A DNA stretch of 64,000 nucleotides from Saccharopolyspora shandongensis (lineage in GTDB: Bacteria; Actinomycetota; Actinomycetes; Mycobacteriales; Pseudonocardiaceae). Both the position numbers and the translations under genes were made by a program. A model generated the notes under the pieces. The model searched no databases, was not told the origin of the DNA, and saw only the letters and a list, made by a program, of their open reading frames with translations. Below, piece after piece: positions 45,255-53,640 of this stretch. The DNA is taken from the NCBI RefSeq assembly GCF_900106995.1, contig NZ_FNOK01000009.1, positions 171,000 to 234,999 of the forward strand, written 5' to 3'. Positions within the stretch are counted from its first letter, which is position 1; every line of letters starts with the position of its first letter.

Positions 45255-45698
45255 TTACTTCGCGCCTTCGACGCGGCGCTTGAGCTCCTTCAGCGCCGTA
45301 TCCATGATCATCTTCTCGGCCTTCCGCTTGAACAGGCCGATCATCGGGATCGCCAGGTCCACCGCCAGGCTGTAGGTCACCTCGGTGCGGTCGTCAGGCA
45401 GCGGGCTGAGCCGGTAGCTGCCGCGCTGCGCCTTCTGCACCTGGCCCTCGACGAGGTTCCAGCTCACCGACAGGCCGTCGCCCGCCCAGTCGTAGACGTT
45501 GACGTAGGTGTCCTTGACCACTCCGGCGTCCAGCACGAAGCGCACCCGCTCCGCGTCACCACCCGAGGTTCGCGAGAGCACCTCGGTCTCCTTCACCGCT
45601 TCCGCCCACTCCGGGTAGGCGCCGAAATCCGCGATGGCTGTCATGATCTGCGCGGCCGGCGCCTCGATCACGATGGACTGGGTGGACTGATCGACCAT
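45255..45698 (-). CDS. SRPBCC (START-like) domain protein
   Basis: 147 residues. Beta-strand and long C-terminal helix pattern of the polyketide cyclase/START fold: IVIEAPAAQIMTAIADFGAYPEWAEAVKE, YRLSPLPDDRTEVTYSLAVDL and MDTALKELKRRVEGAK. The fold holds a hydrophobic ligand. It precedes the ArsA gene by 11 bases, as in M. tuberculosis (Rv2185c-Rv2184c), so the ArsA partner may act together with this lipid-binding protein. Confidence 0.9.
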   Translation of the reverse strand: MVDQSTQSIVIEAPAAQIMTAIADFGAYPEWAEAVKETEVLSRTSGGDAERVRFVLDAGVVKDTYVNVYDWAGDGLSVSWNLVEGQVQKAQRGSYRLSPLPDDRTEVTYSLAVDLAIPMIGLFKRKAEKMIMDTALKELKRRVEGAK

Positions 45699-45762
45699 GC
45701 GCCGCAGGTTACCGGGTGCGGGCAGCGGTAGCGGCGCGGAGGAGCAGGGTTTCTCCTCACCT

Positions 45763-46551
45763 TCACCAGCGGAGCACGTAGGGCCGCCCGATGCGCTGGA
45801 AATGCCCGACGTTGACGCACTCGGTGCGCCCGATTCGCATGCGCTGCGCCAGCGGCTGGTGCACGTGCCCGAACAGCGACCACCGCGGCCGGTCGGCGGC
45901 GATCCGTTCGACCAGCGCGGCCGAGCCGGTCTCCGGCCGCCGCGCCACCACGTCGTAGGTCAGCTCCGCCACGGCGGGCGGCAGGTGGGTGCACAGCACG
46001 TCCACTTCGGGCAGCGCCGCGACGGCCGCGTCGTACTCGTCCTCGGGCCGCAGGTACGGCACCCAGGCGGCGTGGCGGCGCAGCGTCACGCCCGCCGGCA
46101 GCACGGTGCCGCCGACGAAACCGAAGGTCAGGCCGCCGATTTCGGCGCTCTCGCCGTCGAGCACCCGGATGCCGTCGCGGACGAACTCCGGCCACAGGTG
46201 CGGTGCGTCGACGTTGCCCGGGGTGGCGTAGGTGGGCGCGGTCAGCGCCGCGAACAGCTCGGCGTACTGCTCGCGCACGGCCTCCTCGACCACCGCCGCC
46301 GGATCGGTCAGGCCGGCCCACAGCGAGCGCACGTAGGCGCCGAACTCCGGGCCGCGCTGGCTGCGCCGCAGCTCGGCGAACCGGGCCACCTTCTCCGGGC
46401 CGAACACCCGACCGAGGATGCCCTTGCCGTGGTCGTGGTAGTCGACGAAGTCGATCAGGTCACCGAGCACCACCAGCGCGTCGGCGCCGTCCCCGGCCCG
46501 CTTGAGGTCCTCGACGTTGCCGTGGACGTCCGAAACGACGTGGACGCGCAA
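45763..46551 (-). CDS. Metallophosphoesterase family protein
   Basis: 262 residues. The calcineurin-like motifs are in order: VVSDVHGNVEDL (D-x-H), VVLGDLIDFVDYHDHG (GD-x-x-D), TYATPGNVD (GN, with Val-Asp in place of HD), LCTHLPPA (H) and LFGHVHQPLAQRM (GHxH). Such enzymes use two metals to hydrolyse phosphomono- or diesters. The start is uncertain: TTG 46551 and TTG 46557 are both close to GGAGGGG; 46551 has better spacing. Divergent from the FadD gene. Confidence 0.85.
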   Translation of the reverse strand: MRVHVVSDVHGNVEDLKRAGDGADALVVLGDLIDFVDYHDHGKGILGRVFGPEKVARFAELRRSQRGPEFGAYVRSLWAGLTDPAAVVEEAVREQYAELFAALTAPTYATPGNVDAPHLWPEFVRDGIRVLDGESAEIGGLTFGFVGGTVLPAGVTLRRHAAWVPYLRPEDEYDAAVAALPEVDVLCTHLPPAVAELTYDVVARRPETGSAALVERIAADRPRWSLFGHVHQPLAQRMRIGRTECVNVGHFQRIGRPYVLRW

Positions 46552-46794
46552 GTCCAACTCCCCTCCGCCGACAACTCCTCCCCTCGAACTTAATCCGTTC
46601 GAGCACCGCTTTGGGAGCGCTCGTAGCCCACCTGCACCGTTCGAGCGGCGCAAGCCGCCAACCGGCGGCACCATGCCGATCATCGGGACAACTACGCTGT
46701 GTTGACTGGAGCGGCGCACAACGGGGACTACCGCTCAGTAACTATCGGCGTTAGGTTGTGCCCCACTGACTGGTGTGTTTTCGGAGGTTTCGAC

Positions 46795-48603
46795 GTGCGA
46801 GAGTTCAGCGCGCCTGCCACAACGACCGTGGCCGAGGACGAGAACCTCACCGACATGGTGTGGGCCAACGCGGAGCGCTTCGGGAGCACGGTGAGCTTCC
46901 GGCGCCGGGTGGACGGCACCTGGGTCGACGTCACCGCCGCCGACTTCGCCGCGCAGGTGCTGACCGTGGCCAAGGGCCTGGTCGCCGCGGGCCTGGAGCC
47001 CGGTGACCGGGTCGGCCTGATGTCGCGGACCCGGTACGAGTGGAGCCTGCTGGACTTCGCGATCTGGACGGCCGGCTGCGTCACGGTGCCGATCTACGAG
47101 ACCTCCGCGGCCGACCAGGTCGAGTGGATCCTCACCGACTCCGCGGCCAAGGCCGTGATCGTGGAGACCGAGTCGCACCGCGCCGAGGTGGACAAGGTCG
47201 TGGACCGGCTCTCCGAGGTCTCCCACGTCTGGCAGATCGAGGGCCCGACCAGCGGCGGAGCCGCCGGCGCGATCGACGAGCTGACCGCGCTCGGCGCGGA
47301 GGTCGAGGACCGCGACGTGCACCTGCGCCGCCGCGCGGTGCGCGCCGAGGACGCCGCGACGCTGATCTACACGTCGGGCACCACCGGCCGCCCCAAGGGC
47401 TGCGTGCTCACGCACCGCAACATGCTCGCCGAGGTGCGCGCGGACATCGAGGCCTTCCCGCAGCTGACCCGGCCCGGCAACTCGATGCTGATGTTCCTGC
47501 CGATGGCGCACGTGCTGGCCCGCGCGATCACCGTGATGTGCGTGTACGGCAGGGTCACCCTCGGCCACACCAGCGACATCAAGGACCTCGTCACCGACCT
47601 CGGCTCGTTCCGGCCGACGTTCGTGCTGGCGGTGCCGCGGGTGTTCGAGAAGGTCTACAACACCGCCAAGCAGAAGGCGCACGGCAGCGGCAAGGGCCGG
47701 ATCTTCGACCTCGCCGAGGACACCGCGGTCGCGTTCAGCCGCGCCCAGGATGAGGGCGGCCCGGGCCTGGGGCTGAAGCTCAAGCACGCGCTGTTCGACA
47801 AGCTCGTGTACGGCAAGCTCCGGGCGGCCCTCGGCGGTCGCTGCATCGCGGCGGTATCCGGCGGCGCGCCGCTGGGCGAGCGGCTCGCGCACTTCTTCCG
47901 CGGCGTCGGCGTGCCGGTGCTGGAGGGCTACGGGCTCACCGAGACGACCGCCGCGGCCGCGGTGAACGTGGAGAGCGCGTTCAAGGTCGGCACCGTCGGC
48001 AAGCCGGTGTCGGGCACGTCGGTGCGCATCGCCGAGGACGGCGAGGTGCTGATCAAGGGCGACGTGGTGTTCAAGGAGTACTGGAACAACCCGACCGCCA
48101 CCAAGGAGTCCCTCGAGGACGGCTGGTTCCACACCGGCGACCTCGGTTCGCTGGACGACGAGGGCTTCCTGAAGATCACCGGCCGGAAGAAGGAGATCAT
48201 CGTCACCGCGGGCGGCAAGAACGTCGCCCCGGCGATGCTGGAGGACGCGCTGCGGGCGCACCCGCTGATCAGCCAGTGCATGGTGGTCGGCGACCAGAAG
48301 CCGTTCATCGGCGCGCTGATCACCCTCGACCCGGAGTTCCTGCCGTCCTGGCTGGCGAACAACTCCCGGCCGGAGAACACCCCGGCGACCGAGCTGGTCG
48401 ACGACCCGGACCTGCGCGCCGAGGTGCAGAAGGCCGTCGACGAGGCCAACAAGGCGGTGTCCCGGGCGGAGCAGATCAAGCAGTTCCGGATCCTGCCGGC
48501 GGACTTCACCGAGGCCACCGGCGAGCTGACGCCGAGCATGAAGCTCAAGCGGAACAAGGTCGCCGAGAACCACGCGGCCACCATCGAGGCGATCTACTCG
48601 TAG
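46795..48603 (+). CDS. fadD15: Long-chain fatty-acid-CoA ligase (FadD15-like)
   Basis: 602 residues from GTG 46795, with CGGAGG 7 bases upstream. It activates fatty acids with ATP to acyl-CoA. AMP-binding motif TLIYTSGTTGRPKGCVLTH, YGLTETTAAAAVN, DGWFHTGDLGSLDDEGFLKITGRKKEII and the C-terminal Lys (GELTPSMKLKRNKV) are all intact. Length and position agree with M. tuberculosis FadD15 (Rv2187). Followed by a strong terminator. Confidence 0.95.
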   Translation: MREFSAPATTTVAEDENLTDMVWANAERFGSTVSFRRRVDGTWVDVTAADFAAQVLTVAKGLVAAGLEPGDRVGLMSRTRYEWSLLDFAIWTAGCVTVPIYETSAADQVEWILTDSAAKAVIVETESHRAEVDKVVDRLSEVSHVWQIEGPTSGGAAGAIDELTALGAEVEDRDVHLRRRAVRAEDAATLIYTSGTTGRPKGCVLTHRNMLAEVRADIEAFPQLTRPGNSMLMFLPMAHVLARAITVMCVYGRVTLGHTSDIKDLVTDLGSFRPTFVLAVPRVFEKVYNTAKQKAHGSGKGRIFDLAEDTAVAFSRAQDEGGPGLGLKLKHALFDKLVYGKLRAALGGRCIAAVSGGAPLGERLAHFFRGVGVPVLEGYGLTETTAAAAVNVESAFKVGTVGKPVSGTSVRIAEDGEVLIKGDVVFKEYWNNPTATKESLEDGWFHTGDLGSLDDEGFLKITGRKKEIIVTAGGKNVAPAMLEDALRAHPLISQCMVVGDQKPFIGALITLDPEFLPSWLANNSRPENTPATELVDDPDLRAEVQKAVDEANKAVSRAEQIKQFRILPADFTEATGELTPSMKLKRNKVAENHAATIEAIYS

Positions 48604-48618
48604 CCGACTCGTCGCAGT

Positions 48619-48660
48619 GCGGAGGGCCGCCGATTTCGCGCGAAACCGGCGGCCCTCCGC
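48619..48660 (+). terminator. Strong terminator after the FadD gene
   Basis: GCGGAGGGCCGCCG (48619-48632) pairs perfectly over 14 bp with 48647-48660; the loop itself includes TTTCGCGCGAAA. Confidence 0.92.
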
Positions 48661-48661
48661 G

Positions 48662-48943
48662 CTATGCGAGCGCTCCGCTGTCGTACTCCGGAACGCCGCC
48701 GACGACGGTGGCGCCTACCGCGACGTCCTTCAGCCTCGCCGGGTCGACCGCCCAGAGGTCGTCCGACAGCACGACGAAGTCGGCGAGCTTCCCGCGCGCC
48801 AACGTGCCCTTGAGCGCTTCTTCCCCTGCCGCGTAAGCGGATCCGTGCGTGTAGGCGCGAACCGCCTCCAGCACCGTCAGGCGCTCGTCCGCGTTCAGCA
48901 CCTCGCCGGCGGCGGTGCGGCGGTTGACCATGTCGTGGATGTT
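48662..48943 (-). pseudogene. C-terminal remnant of an amidohydrolase (YtcJ/Amidohydro_3 type)
   Basis: About 94 residues match only the tail of metal-dependent amidohydrolases: EAVRAYTHGSAYAAGEEALKGTLARGKLADFVVLSDDLWAVDP...VGATVVGG. The metal-binding HxH barrel is missing; the similarity begins abruptly around IHDMVNRRT near 48943 with no start codon of its own, and another gene fragment on the other strand starts 13 bases on. A recombination or deletion scar. Confidence 0.75.
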
Positions 48944-48955
48944 CAGCCGTCGCAC

Positions 48956-49069
48956 TTCGCGGCGGCGGAGATCGAGGCCATGGTCGGCGAACTGGCCGAC
49001 TGGGCGCGGTCGAACCGATCCGATCCCGCGATGCGGATCGCCGACGACACGTTGACCAACCTCAGCTAG
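48956..49069 (+). pseudogene. C-terminal remnant of an unknown gene
   Basis: Plus-strand frame for 37 residues (FAAAEIEAMVGELADWARSN...ADDTLTNLS) ending in TAG at 49067-49069. The smooth helical sequence suggests the end of a real protein whose upstream part has been removed at the junction with the amidohydrolase remnant. Family not recognised. Confidence 0.4.
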
Positions 49070-49090
49070 CGGCACGAAGCCGCCCGAGAA

Positions 49091-50365
49091 TCAACCGAAG
49101 GTGTGACGGAGGCCGGCTCGCCAGTCGGCCACCAGCTGGGCCTTGCTGAGGCCCGTGGCCTCGCGCAGGGCTCTGTCCACTTCGGCCGGTGAGCCGGTCG
49201 CCGCCACGCGGCGGTAGAGGTCCACCAGGCGTCGTTCGCCGAGCCGGTCGGCGAGGTGGCTCACCACCGACCAGGACTGCTGGTAGGCCAGGTCCAGGCG
49301 GCGCCCGGCCTGGTGGAACTCGCGGTCGTCGGGCAGCCTCGCCGGCGGTCCGGCCTCGTGGATCTTCCGGATGAGGTCCGGGGCGATGTCCTTCGGCGCC
49401 ACCCCGCTGTTGCGGTAGCCGACGTAGTCGGCGAAGCCCTCCAGCATCCACATCGGAGCGTCGGCCGCCGTGTCCACGCGGGCCGCGACGTGGGTGATCT
49501 CGTGCCGCAGGACCACGCGCAGGGCCTGGTCGGAGAGCCGGTCGGCCGCCTTGGGGTTGAGCACCACCCGCTGGCCCTCCGCCCGGCGGGCGTCGGTGTC
49601 CACCCGGTCGGCCACCGCGACGGCCGCGATGCCGTCCACCGCGAACTCCGGCCCCACCAGCGAACGCAGCTCCTCCTGGGACGCCGGGACCAGCACGCCC
49701 ACGCGCCGGGGCCAGTCCGGCCCCCAGACCGCCGTCACGTCCGCCACGGCGGCGTCCAGCAGCCGGGAGACCCGCGCCACCGGTTGCGGATCGTGGCCGA
49801 TGACCATGCCGGTTGCGGTGCGGCGCACGTGGCACAGCCCGAAGTCCCACGGGCCCCGCCAGGCGCCGGCATCGTCCGCGAGGTACCAGGAACCGCCGCG
49901 CCGGGCGAACACGTAGCCGAGCGCCCGCCGGGTCGGCGAACCGTCCACATCGGTCAGCGCGTAGCGCAGCACCACCCGCGGGGCCCAGGTCTCGTCCGCC
50001 GCGGGCACCGGCGGCCGGTCACCGGCCGTGCCGTCGAGTTCGTAAGTCCACTCGGTCGCCGGGATCGTCGTGAGGTTGCGGAAGAGCTCGTGCTGGCGGC
50101 GCTGGAAGTCCGGCGGCGACTGGGGGTCCACCGTGGTCGCGAACGCCGCCTCGTCACCGGCGCGGACCGCGGCGGCCCGCCGCTCCAGCAGGTCCCGCAC
50201 CGCCGCGTCCGGCGTCGCAGGCACGGCGAAGCCGGCGCGCACCGACGCGGTGCGCGGAAGTTCCGGCGACGGCAGCGGGATCGCGGAAACCCCGGCCAGC
50301 ACGGCGCCGGCGGCGACTACCGCCAGCCACGCCCTGATCACCCCCGGTGCATGCACGGGGCGCAT
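49091..50365 (-). CDS. Secreted zinc-metallopeptidase-like protein (peptidase MA-like)
   Basis: 424 residues from ATG 50365. The N-terminal hydrophobic segment AWLAVVAAGAVLAGVSAI is a signal anchor. Residues about 50-180 resemble an NTF2/SnoaL-like domain (VRDLLERRAAAVRAGDEAAF). The C-terminal part carries HEITH (about residue 288) and MLEGFADYVGY about 20 residues later, the HExxH...E arrangement of gluzincins. It probably cleaves peptides or proteins at the cell surface; the substrate is unknown. Upstream of the NlpC/P60 gene only by strand order, not shown to be an operon. Confidence 0.8.
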   Translation of the reverse strand: MRPVHAPGVIRAWLAVVAAGAVLAGVSAIPLPSPELPRTASVRAGFAVPATPDAAVRDLLERRAAAVRAGDEAAFATTVDPQSPPDFQRRQHELFRNLTTIPATEWTYELDGTAGDRPPVPAADETWAPRVVLRYALTDVDGSPTRRALGYVFARRGGSWYLADDAGAWRGPWDFGLCHVRRTATGMVIGHDPQPVARVSRLLDAAVADVTAVWGPDWPRRVGVLVPASQEELRSLVGPEFAVDGIAAVAVADRVDTDARRAEGQRVVLNPKAADRLSDQALRVVLRHEITHVAARVDTAADAPMWMLEGFADYVGYRNSGVAPKDIAPDLIRKIHEAGPPARLPDDREFHQAGRRLDLAYQQSWSVVSHLADRLGERRLVDLYRRVAATGSPAEVDRALREATGLSKAQLVADWRAGLRHTFG

Positions 50366-50460
50366 GGTATTCCCGATCACATCGGCGGCCCGTCCGGGTC
50401 CCCCGACATGCGTTCGGGGCCGGCACCTGGTGGCGCCGGCCCCGAATGCGGAACGTCAGC

Positions 50461-51513
50461 TCAGCCCGCGACGCGGCGGATCGCCGTCACCGGGCCGATC
50501 TTCTTGTAGTCGGCCACCTTGACGACGTCGCCCTCGGTCGGGGCGTGCACCGCCTTGCCGTTGCCGATGTACATGGAGACGTGGCTGACCGGGCTGTAGT
50601 AGAAGATCAGGTCGCCCGGCTTGAGGTCGCCGGCGGACACGCTGCGGCCCTCGGTGACCTGGGTCTTCGTCGAGCCGCCGATGGTCACGCCGGCCTGCTT
50701 GTAGGCCCAGTAGGTCAGCCCGGAGCAGTCGAAGGTCGACGGCCCCTTGGCACCCCACACGTAGCTGGAGCCCTGCTTGCCCAGCGCGGCGTTGACCGCC
50801 TGGATCGCCGCACCGGCACCGGCGATCGAGCCGACGCCGGTCTCTCCGTCGGACTTCAGCGAGTCGCGGTCCGCACTGCTGAGCTGGTTGTAGCGCTGCC
50901 TGGCCTTGGCGATCTGGTCGTTCATCGCCTTGGTCTTCTGGTCCAGCTCGCCGGCGATGCGCGCGGCATCGGACTCGGCCTGCACAGCGCGGTTGCGGGC
51001 GTCCTGCGCGGCGCGCTCGGCGGTCTCCGCCTGCTCCCGGGCCGAGGACAGCGCCTTGACCGCGTCGTTGTTGTCCTTGGCCAGCGCGTCCAGTGCGGAC
51101 GCGCGGTTGAGGAAGTCTTCCGGGGTCTCGCTCACCAGCAGCGCCGACAGCTTGTTCAGCCGAGCACCCTGGTAGGACGCGTGGGTGAGCTGGTCGACCT
51201 GGCCGCGGAACCGCTCTTCCTCGGCACGGGCCTGGTTGGCGACCTGCTCGGCCTGACCGGCCTCCTGGTTCGCCCGATCCAGCTCCGCCCTCTTGGCGTC
51301 GTGGTCGTCTTCGGCCTTCTTCGCTTCTTCGGTGAGCTGCTCGGCCTGGTGCTGGAGCTCCTGCACCTGCTTCGCCGCGTCCGACGCGTTGTTCGGGAGT
51401 TGTGGGTCTGCGAGCGCCGGCCCGGAGGTCATGCCAACGACGGCTGCGACCGCGGTTGCGGCCAGGGCACCTCGCAAAGAGCGCTTAAGTCGGTGCGACT
51501 CCACGTCGCGCAC
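50461..51513 (-). CDS. NlpC/P60 peptidoglycan endopeptidase (Rv2190c/RipA type)
   Basis: 350 residues from GTG 51513. Signal peptide (LRGALAATAVAAVVGMTSGPALA), then a 170-residue coiled coil (QVQELQHQAEQLTEEAKKAEDDHDAKRAELDRA) and a C-terminal NlpC/P60 domain with catalytic Cys263 (FDCSG), His311 (SHVSMYIG) and His323 (VHAP). It should cut D-Glu to diaminopimelate bonds in wall peptides during growth and division. The coiled coil normally blocks the active site until activated. Rv2190c is the counterpart by order and layout. Confidence 0.93.
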   Translation of the reverse strand: MRDVESHRLKRSLRGALAATAVAAVVGMTSGPALADPQLPNNASDAAKQVQELQHQAEQLTEEAKKAEDDHDAKRAELDRANQEAGQAEQVANQARAEEERFRGQVDQLTHASYQGARLNKLSALLVSETPEDFLNRASALDALAKDNNDAVKALSSAREQAETAERAAQDARNRAVQAESDAARIAGELDQKTKAMNDQIAKARQRYNQLSSADRDSLKSDGETGVGSIAGAGAAIQAVNAALGKQGSSYVWGAKGPSTFDCSGLTYWAYKQAGVTIGGSTKTQVTEGRSVSAGDLKPGDLIFYYSPVSHVSMYIGNGKAVHAPTEGDVVKVADYKKIGPVTAIRRVAG

Positions 51514-52136
51514 TGCTCCTTCTGCTTCGCCCGCTTACCGGCCGGTTGCCCCCTGCCCGGCACAGCCCGACTCCCCGACAAGCCGGTGCAACGGTGCCCC
51601 GCGGGCCGCCCGGTCTGGGCAACTGATCGCCACGAGGTCCCGAGTAGGTTACGAAAGGTGAGCCGCAAGGTCCAGAAGTGGGTCCAAAAATTTGCGCCTC
51701 CGTGCACAAGACCTCTAACGGATGAGAGTCATGCGCTCACGGTGACGGATCATGCAGGCCGGTCACCTGGAATTGTTGTATTCGAACCCACTCGATCGAG
51801 AGACACACAACACGCTGGTGATCGGTTATGACATCGGCCACGTGTCCGCCAATCGCCAGGCGGTCGATTGCGTCGGCAAGCTGCAAGGCGGTCCTGTGGA
51901 TCATCGAGGCCAGGTCGTGGCGGCGATGATCAGGCCGGCCCGGCAGCTGGATGCGCGTTTGGGGTAGCGGCTGCCCAGTCCGTCGTACCGGGCCCCACCC
52001 TCTTCGAACCCGGCGGCCCCAACACCCCGGACGCACCTCTTCCTCCGCCCGCGGCCGCCCGTCCCCGCCACCTCGCAGATCCGCCGTCCCGCCCCCGCGG
52101 CCGGCGAAGTCGCATCGTCCGCTTTCCTGTGTACAT
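51514..52136. other. Intergenic region between the NlpC/P60 and TetR genes
   Basis: About 620 bases. The part next to the NlpC/P60 start (51514-51660) is GC-rich and could form a long folded leader on the minus strand (GAAGGAG ribosome site just before the start). The middle holds an uncertain ORF (below). No other gene recognised. Confidence 0.5.
51737..51904 (-). CDS. Doubtful small ORF
   Basis: 55 residues from ATG 51904: MIHRTALQLADAIDRLAIGGHVADVITDHQ...CLSIEWVRIQQF. The amphipathic helix and lack of Arg/Gly shadow composition suggest possible coding, but codon bias is weak and no ribosome site is clear. It may be the remnant of a longer gene. Confidence 0.25.
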   Translation of the reverse strand: MIHRTALQLADAIDRLAIGGHVADVITDHQRVVCLSIEWVRIQQFQVTGLHDPSP

Positions 52137-52150
52137 TAGGATTAATCCTA
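52137..52150. promoter_or_regulatory. TetR operator candidate
   Basis: TAGGATTAATCCTA is a perfect 14-bp palindrome ending 18 bases before the TetR ATG, followed by a further GGTTAGG half-site. Position fits autorepression of the tetR-hydrolase operon. Confidence 0.7.
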
Positions 52151-52168
52151 GGAAGGTTAGGAAACTTT

Positions 52169-52738
52169 ATGGCGCGTGAAAGGATCACTCCGGATGCCCT
52201 GGTGTCCGCCGCCGCCGACCTCGCCGACGAGATCGGCTTCGAGAACCTGACGCTGGCGGCGCTCGCGAAGCGCTTCGGCGTCCGCGACGCCAGCCTCTAC
52301 ACCCACATCCGGGGCCTCGCCGACCTGCAGGAACGCGTGGCGCTGCGCGCGCTCACCGAATGGGCCGACGCGCTGGGCGCGGCCGTGGCGGGACGCTCCC
52401 GCTACGACGCCCTGATCGCCTTCGCCGACACCTACCGGGCCATGGCGACCGGGCATCCGGGCCGCTACGCGGCCACCCGGTACCCGGTGTCGTCCGAGGG
52501 GCCCGCCGCATCGGCGGGCGTGGCACGCATCGTCGAGGTCTGCTACGCGCTGCTGCGCGGCTACGACCTCTCCGAACCCGACGCCACCGACGCGGTCCGG
52601 TTGCTGCGCAGCACCTTGCACGGCTTCAGCGACCTGGAGGCCACCGGCGGCTTCACCGCCGACCACAGTCTCGACGTCTCATGGCGGCGGGCGGTCGACA
52701 CGCTCCACCACACCCTGACCAACTGGTCGAAGATCTAG
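52169..52738 (+). CDS. TetR-family transcriptional regulator
   Basis: 189 residues. HTH at residues 5-50 (ITPDALVSAAADLADEIGFENLTLAALAKRFGVRDASLYTHIRG), then a ligand-binding region with the WHG-like/TetR_C_33 pattern (HPGRYAATRYPVSSEG, LLRSTLHGFSDLEATGGF). Ligand unknown. A palindrome just upstream is its probable operator, and the alpha/beta hydrolase gene begins 20 bases after its stop, so it likely controls that gene. Confidence 0.92.
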   Translation: MARERITPDALVSAAADLADEIGFENLTLAALAKRFGVRDASLYTHIRGLADLQERVALRALTEWADALGAAVAGRSRYDALIAFADTYRAMATGHPGRYAATRYPVSSEGPAASAGVARIVEVCYALLRGYDLSEPDATDAVRLLRSTLHGFSDLEATGGFTADHSLDVSWRRAVDTLHHTLTNWSKI

Positions 52739-52758
52739 AAACCCAACAGGAGAAACTC

Positions 52759-53628
52759 ATCCGCACCGGAACGCTCACCCTCGACGGCACTCCCATCGAC
52801 TACCGCGAGCGCGGCGACGGTCCCCCGCTGCTGCTCCTGCCCGGCGGCGCCGGCCACGCCGGCGTCCTCGACGGGCTCGCCGCGCACCTGGTCGACCACT
52901 ACCGCGTCGTCGCCATGTCCAGCCGCATGGCCTCGGCGCGTCCGGGCACCGAGCACGGCGACCAGCACCCGAAGCTCTACGCCGAGGACACCCTCGGCCT
53001 GATCGAGGCGCTCTTCGACGAGCCGCCGACCGTGTTCGCCTTCAGCTCCAGCGCCATCACCACCCTCGAACTGCTGGCCCGCCACCCCGACCGCCTCCGC
53101 CTCGCGGTCGTCCACGAGCCCCCGGTGCTCGGCCTGCTGCCGGACGCCGGACGCCACCGGGACGCGCTCGAAGCGGCCCGGACGACCGCGCGCACCCAGG
53201 GGATGGACGAAGCGGCTCGGCTCATTACCGAGACCATGACGGCTCTGGAACCCGGCACGGACTCCCCGGACCTGCGCCACCCCGGCGACTGGCTCGACGG
53301 CTACGCCGAGACCCTCCCCGAACCGCCCACCCCGGAACTGCTGGAGCTGTTCTCTCAGCTCGGCGAGCTCCAACCGCTGTTCCTGGAGCACGTCCTGATC
53401 CCGTTCACCACCGGTGAGGTCGACCTGGCCGCGCTCGGCGCGGCGGGCCCGCGACTGATCCCCGTCGCCGGCATCGACTCCCGGGGCCAGCTCCCCTACC
53501 GGGCCGCCGCGGCCCTCGCCACCGGGCTCGGGCTCCCCCTGACCGAGTTCCCCGGTGGTCATCTCGGGCCCGTCGAACGCCCCGCGCAGTTCGCCGGCGC
53601 GCTCAGGGCGCTCCTCGAAGAACGCTGA
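52759..53628 (+). CDS. Alpha/beta hydrolase with apparent ATC start codon
   Basis: 289 residues. LLLLPGGAGHAG is the oxyanion loop, AFSSSAITTLELLARH is the nucleophile elbow (Ser in S-S-S-A, altered from GxSxG) and EFPGGHLGPVERP holds the catalytic His. Family members often begin M-R-T-G-T-L; here the same codons follow ATC at 52759 (I-R-T-G-T-L), and AGGAG (52749-52753) sits 5 bases ahead of it. No ATG, GTG or TTG lies in frame before residue about 55 of the domain. So either ATC is used for initiation, poorly, or the gene has lost its start. Co-transcribed with tetR. Confidence 0.8.
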   Translation: MRTGTLTLDGTPIDYRERGDGPPLLLLPGGAGHAGVLDGLAAHLVDHYRVVAMSSRMASARPGTEHGDQHPKLYAEDTLGLIEALFDEPPTVFAFSSSAITTLELLARHPDRLRLAVVHEPPVLGLLPDAGRHRDALEAARTTARTQGMDEAARLITETMTALEPGTDSPDLRHPGDWLDGYAETLPEPPTPELLELFSQLGELQPLFLEHVLIPFTTGEVDLAALGAAGPRLIPVAGIDSRGQLPYRAAAALATGLGLPLTEFPGGHLGPVERPAQFAGALRALLEER

Positions 53629-53640
53629 CGCGAAGGCGGT

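Noticed and set aside
46560..46790. Further repeat copy in front of the FadD gene
   Set aside because: GAGCGGCGCAAGCCGCC resembles the leading hairpin, but none of the other blocks is present.
51514..51700. Possible c-di-AMP (ydaO-type) riboswitch upstream of the NlpC/P60 gene
   Set aside because: Actinobacterial wall-hydrolase genes often have this leader and the region is long and GC-rich, but I could not find the conserved ydaO core. Running the Rfam RF00379 model on the minus strand would decide.
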